Shown: piece by piece, positions 4,474-5,803 of the stretch
Layout: every line of letters begins with the position of its first letter
Numbering within the stretch: position 1 is the stretch's first letter
Assembly: GCA_002317475.1 (NCBI GenBank)
Contig: DCIS01000025.1
Span: 784-6,586, forward strand
Origin: Prevotellaceae bacterium UBA1720
GTDB taxonomy: Bacteria; Bacteroidota; Bacteroidia; Bacteroidales; Bacteroidaceae
Reading direction: 5' to 3'
DNA: 5,803 bases
The notes under the pieces: generated by a model
The model's database searches: none
What the model saw: only the letters and a program-made list of their open reading frames with translations
What the model was told of the DNA's origin: nothing
Program-made: the position numbers and the translations under genes

Positions 4474-5803
4474 CTTCTTAAGCGAGAATCAGGTATATTC
4501 ATTTGTATACGGTATTTTGCCACTGTACGACGTGCCACCTTAAAGCCTTTTTCGCTGAGAAGTCTGGTCAGCGCATCATCACTATAAGGTTTCTTCTTGT
4601 CCTCACCATCAATGATTTCCTTGATGGTCTTCATAATATTTTTGACAGAAATAGACTCGCCATCCTTCTCTACACCCGAGGTGAAGAACCAATTAAGGGG
4701 AAACACACCATAGGGAGTCTCGACCGTCTTGCTTCTGCAAACACGACTAACGGTACTGATGTCCAAATGAGTCAAGTTGGCTACATCTTCCAGAATCATA
4801 GGACGAAGCATATTCTCATCTCCTTCCAGGAAAAAATCCTTCTGCAACTTCAAGATAGAAGCCATCGTGACAATCATGGATTGACGACGAATAGCCAGGG
4901 CCTCAATAAACATTCTACCCTCATCCATGCGATTCTTCTGAAAACGCTGAGCCTCGATGATGCTCTTTCTAATCTTCTCACTGGTTACACCTGCCAGTTG
5001 AAGGGCACTATCATCAGTAAAATCATCAGAAAGGGTGACAATGGGAAGATTGCTTTCATTGAGATGAAAATGTAAGGTATTTTCCTCATCTATAGTTACA
5101 ATGAAGTCAGGAACTACATGATGATTATCATCCAAGGACGTTGCACCTATACTACCACCTGGACGGGGATTGAGTTTCTTAATGGTGCTACGAATCACAG
5201 TCACCTCAGAGGAGGACAGTTTCATCTTATTCTTAATCTGTTCCCAATGACCAAGAGACAAGTCCTCGGTATAGTCAGTCAGCAACTTGATAATCTGACT
5301 GCGCATAGGCAAACTCTTATTGTGCCTTGCCTGAATAAGCAAGCATTCAAAAAGCGTACGTGCACCTACACCCCAAGGATCAAAGTTTTGCAGTATATGA
5401 AGCACCTGCTCCACCTCCTCCTCGTTAGTGTGAACACCATGATAGATGTCCAGTTCGTCAGCTATCTGATAGAGAGGAAGACGAAGGAAACCATCCACAT
5501 CCAATGATCCTATGAGATACTCCAATATGACTTGCTGCTTTTCAGTCAACTCATATTCAGACATCTGTTGCAGTAGCATATCATGGAAGGACAGCTCCTC
5601 TCCATTTTCCCTACCTACATTTTGCTCATTACTCTGCTGAGGTTGAGGAAAATCATCATCACGCTCTGACTCTACTGTAGTATCTGGAGCATAAGTATCC
5701 TCGTCAGCATTATAATCCGTATCATCACCCTCATGACTATCTTCATGAGTGTCTTCCCAATCATTTTCACCAGAAGGCAATGAAGACTCCAACCAAGGAT
5801 TAT
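4470..5803 (-). CDS. rpoN: RNA polymerase sigma-54 factor RpoN (5' end beyond the window)
   Basis: The last 443 complete codons of sigma-54, which binds core RNA polymerase and recognises -24/-12 promoters with AAA+ activators. The frame stays open to base 5803, reading ..NPWLESSLP; NPWLE belongs to the end of region I, so the TTG at 5790-5792 is internal and not a start. Numbering from that Leu as residue 1: an acidic region II (about 8-60, very rich in Asp and Glu); the core-binding domain with LEYLIGSLDVDGFL (90-103), FDPWGVGARTL (137-147) and LNPRPGGSIG (207-216); the helix-turn-helix region (about 330-352, ILEDVANLTHLDISTVSR); and the RpoN box ARRTVAKYR (420-428, about 4509-4535), which reads the -24 element. 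The C-terminus is complete. It overlaps the PAP2-like gene by four bases. Identification is secure. Confidence 0.97.
   Translation of the reverse strand, partial: NPWLESSLPSGENDWEDTHEDSHEGDDTDYNADEDTYAPDTTVESERDDDFPQPQQSNEQNVGRENGEELSFHDMLLQQMSEYELTEKQQVILEYLIGSLDVDGFLRLPLYQIADELDIYHGVHTNEEEVEQVLHILQNFDPWGVGARTLFECLLIQARHNKSLPMRSQIIKLLTDYTEDLSLGHWEQIKNKMKLSSSEVTVIRSTIKKLNPRPGGSIGATSLDDNHHVVPDFIVTIDEENTLHFHLNESNLPIVTLSDDFTDDSALQLAGVTSEKIRKSIIEAQRFQKNRMDEGRMFIEALAIRRQSMIVTMASILKLQKDFFLEGDENMLRPMILEDVANLTHLDISTVSRVCRSKTVETPYGVFPLNWFFTSGVEKDGESISVKNIMKTIKEIIDGEDKKKPYSDDALTRLLSEKGFKVARRTVAKYRIQMNIPDSRLRR

Noticed and set aside
5790..5792. TTG as the start codon of rpoN
   Set aside because: The frame is open upstream and reads NPW before this codon, matching the end of sigma-54 region I, so the true start lies outside the window.

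Overview
The window looks like a piece of a Bacteroidales chromosome, most likely from the Prevotella/Segatella group. The reasons are a Bacteroidetes-style sigma-54 gene, an IspG and PurE of the Bacteroidetes sequence type, and several promoters of the Bacteroidetes form (TTTG, about 20 bases, TAnnTTTG) where E. coli-type promoters would otherwise be expected. Every gene I can support is on the minus strand, so transcription runs from the right end to the left end. The species assignment is inference from these signatures, without a database search.

Right half (2033-5803): a compact cluster in the order rpoN (5' end cut by the window edge), a PAP2-like membrane protein, purE and ispG. The rpoN stop and the PAP2-like start overlap in an ATGA. 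The next two gaps are only 53 and 45 bases and neither shows a good terminator or promoter, so the four genes may be co-transcribed. They encode an alternative sigma factor, a membrane protein related to lipid phosphatases, a purine biosynthesis mutase and an isoprenoid (MEP pathway) iron-sulfur enzyme. They do not form one pathway; this looks like conserved housekeeping synteny. The ispG is notable: its sequence is of the long Bacteroidetes/plant type, but at 388 residues it lacks the extra central domain usual for that type.

Middle (1433-2032): 600 bases without a convincing gene but with much structure. Next to the 3' end of ispG are two back-to-back arrays of 11-base tandem units with unrelated consensus sequences, plus a two-unit 11-base repeat farther on. 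Beyond them come a well-formed Bacteroidetes promoter facing the nuclease gene, a perfect 7-8-7 inverted repeat at its predicted start site, and a second well-formed promoter just ahead of the nuclease gene.

Left part (1-1432): an Rpn-family PD-(D/E)XK nuclease (recombination-promoting nuclease / putative transposase family) with a heptad-repeat C-terminal helix encoded by 21-base tandem repeats, then a probable terminator, then the first 119 codons of a PP2C-type serine/threonine phosphatase whose promoter box lies almost on its start codon. Rpn proteins are known in E. coli as nuclease toxins with phage-defence activity, kept in check by a small inhibitor translated from the same gene's C-terminal part. 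This locus has the repeat-bearing tail and internal methionines needed for such an arrangement, which makes it the best candidate for an interesting system here.
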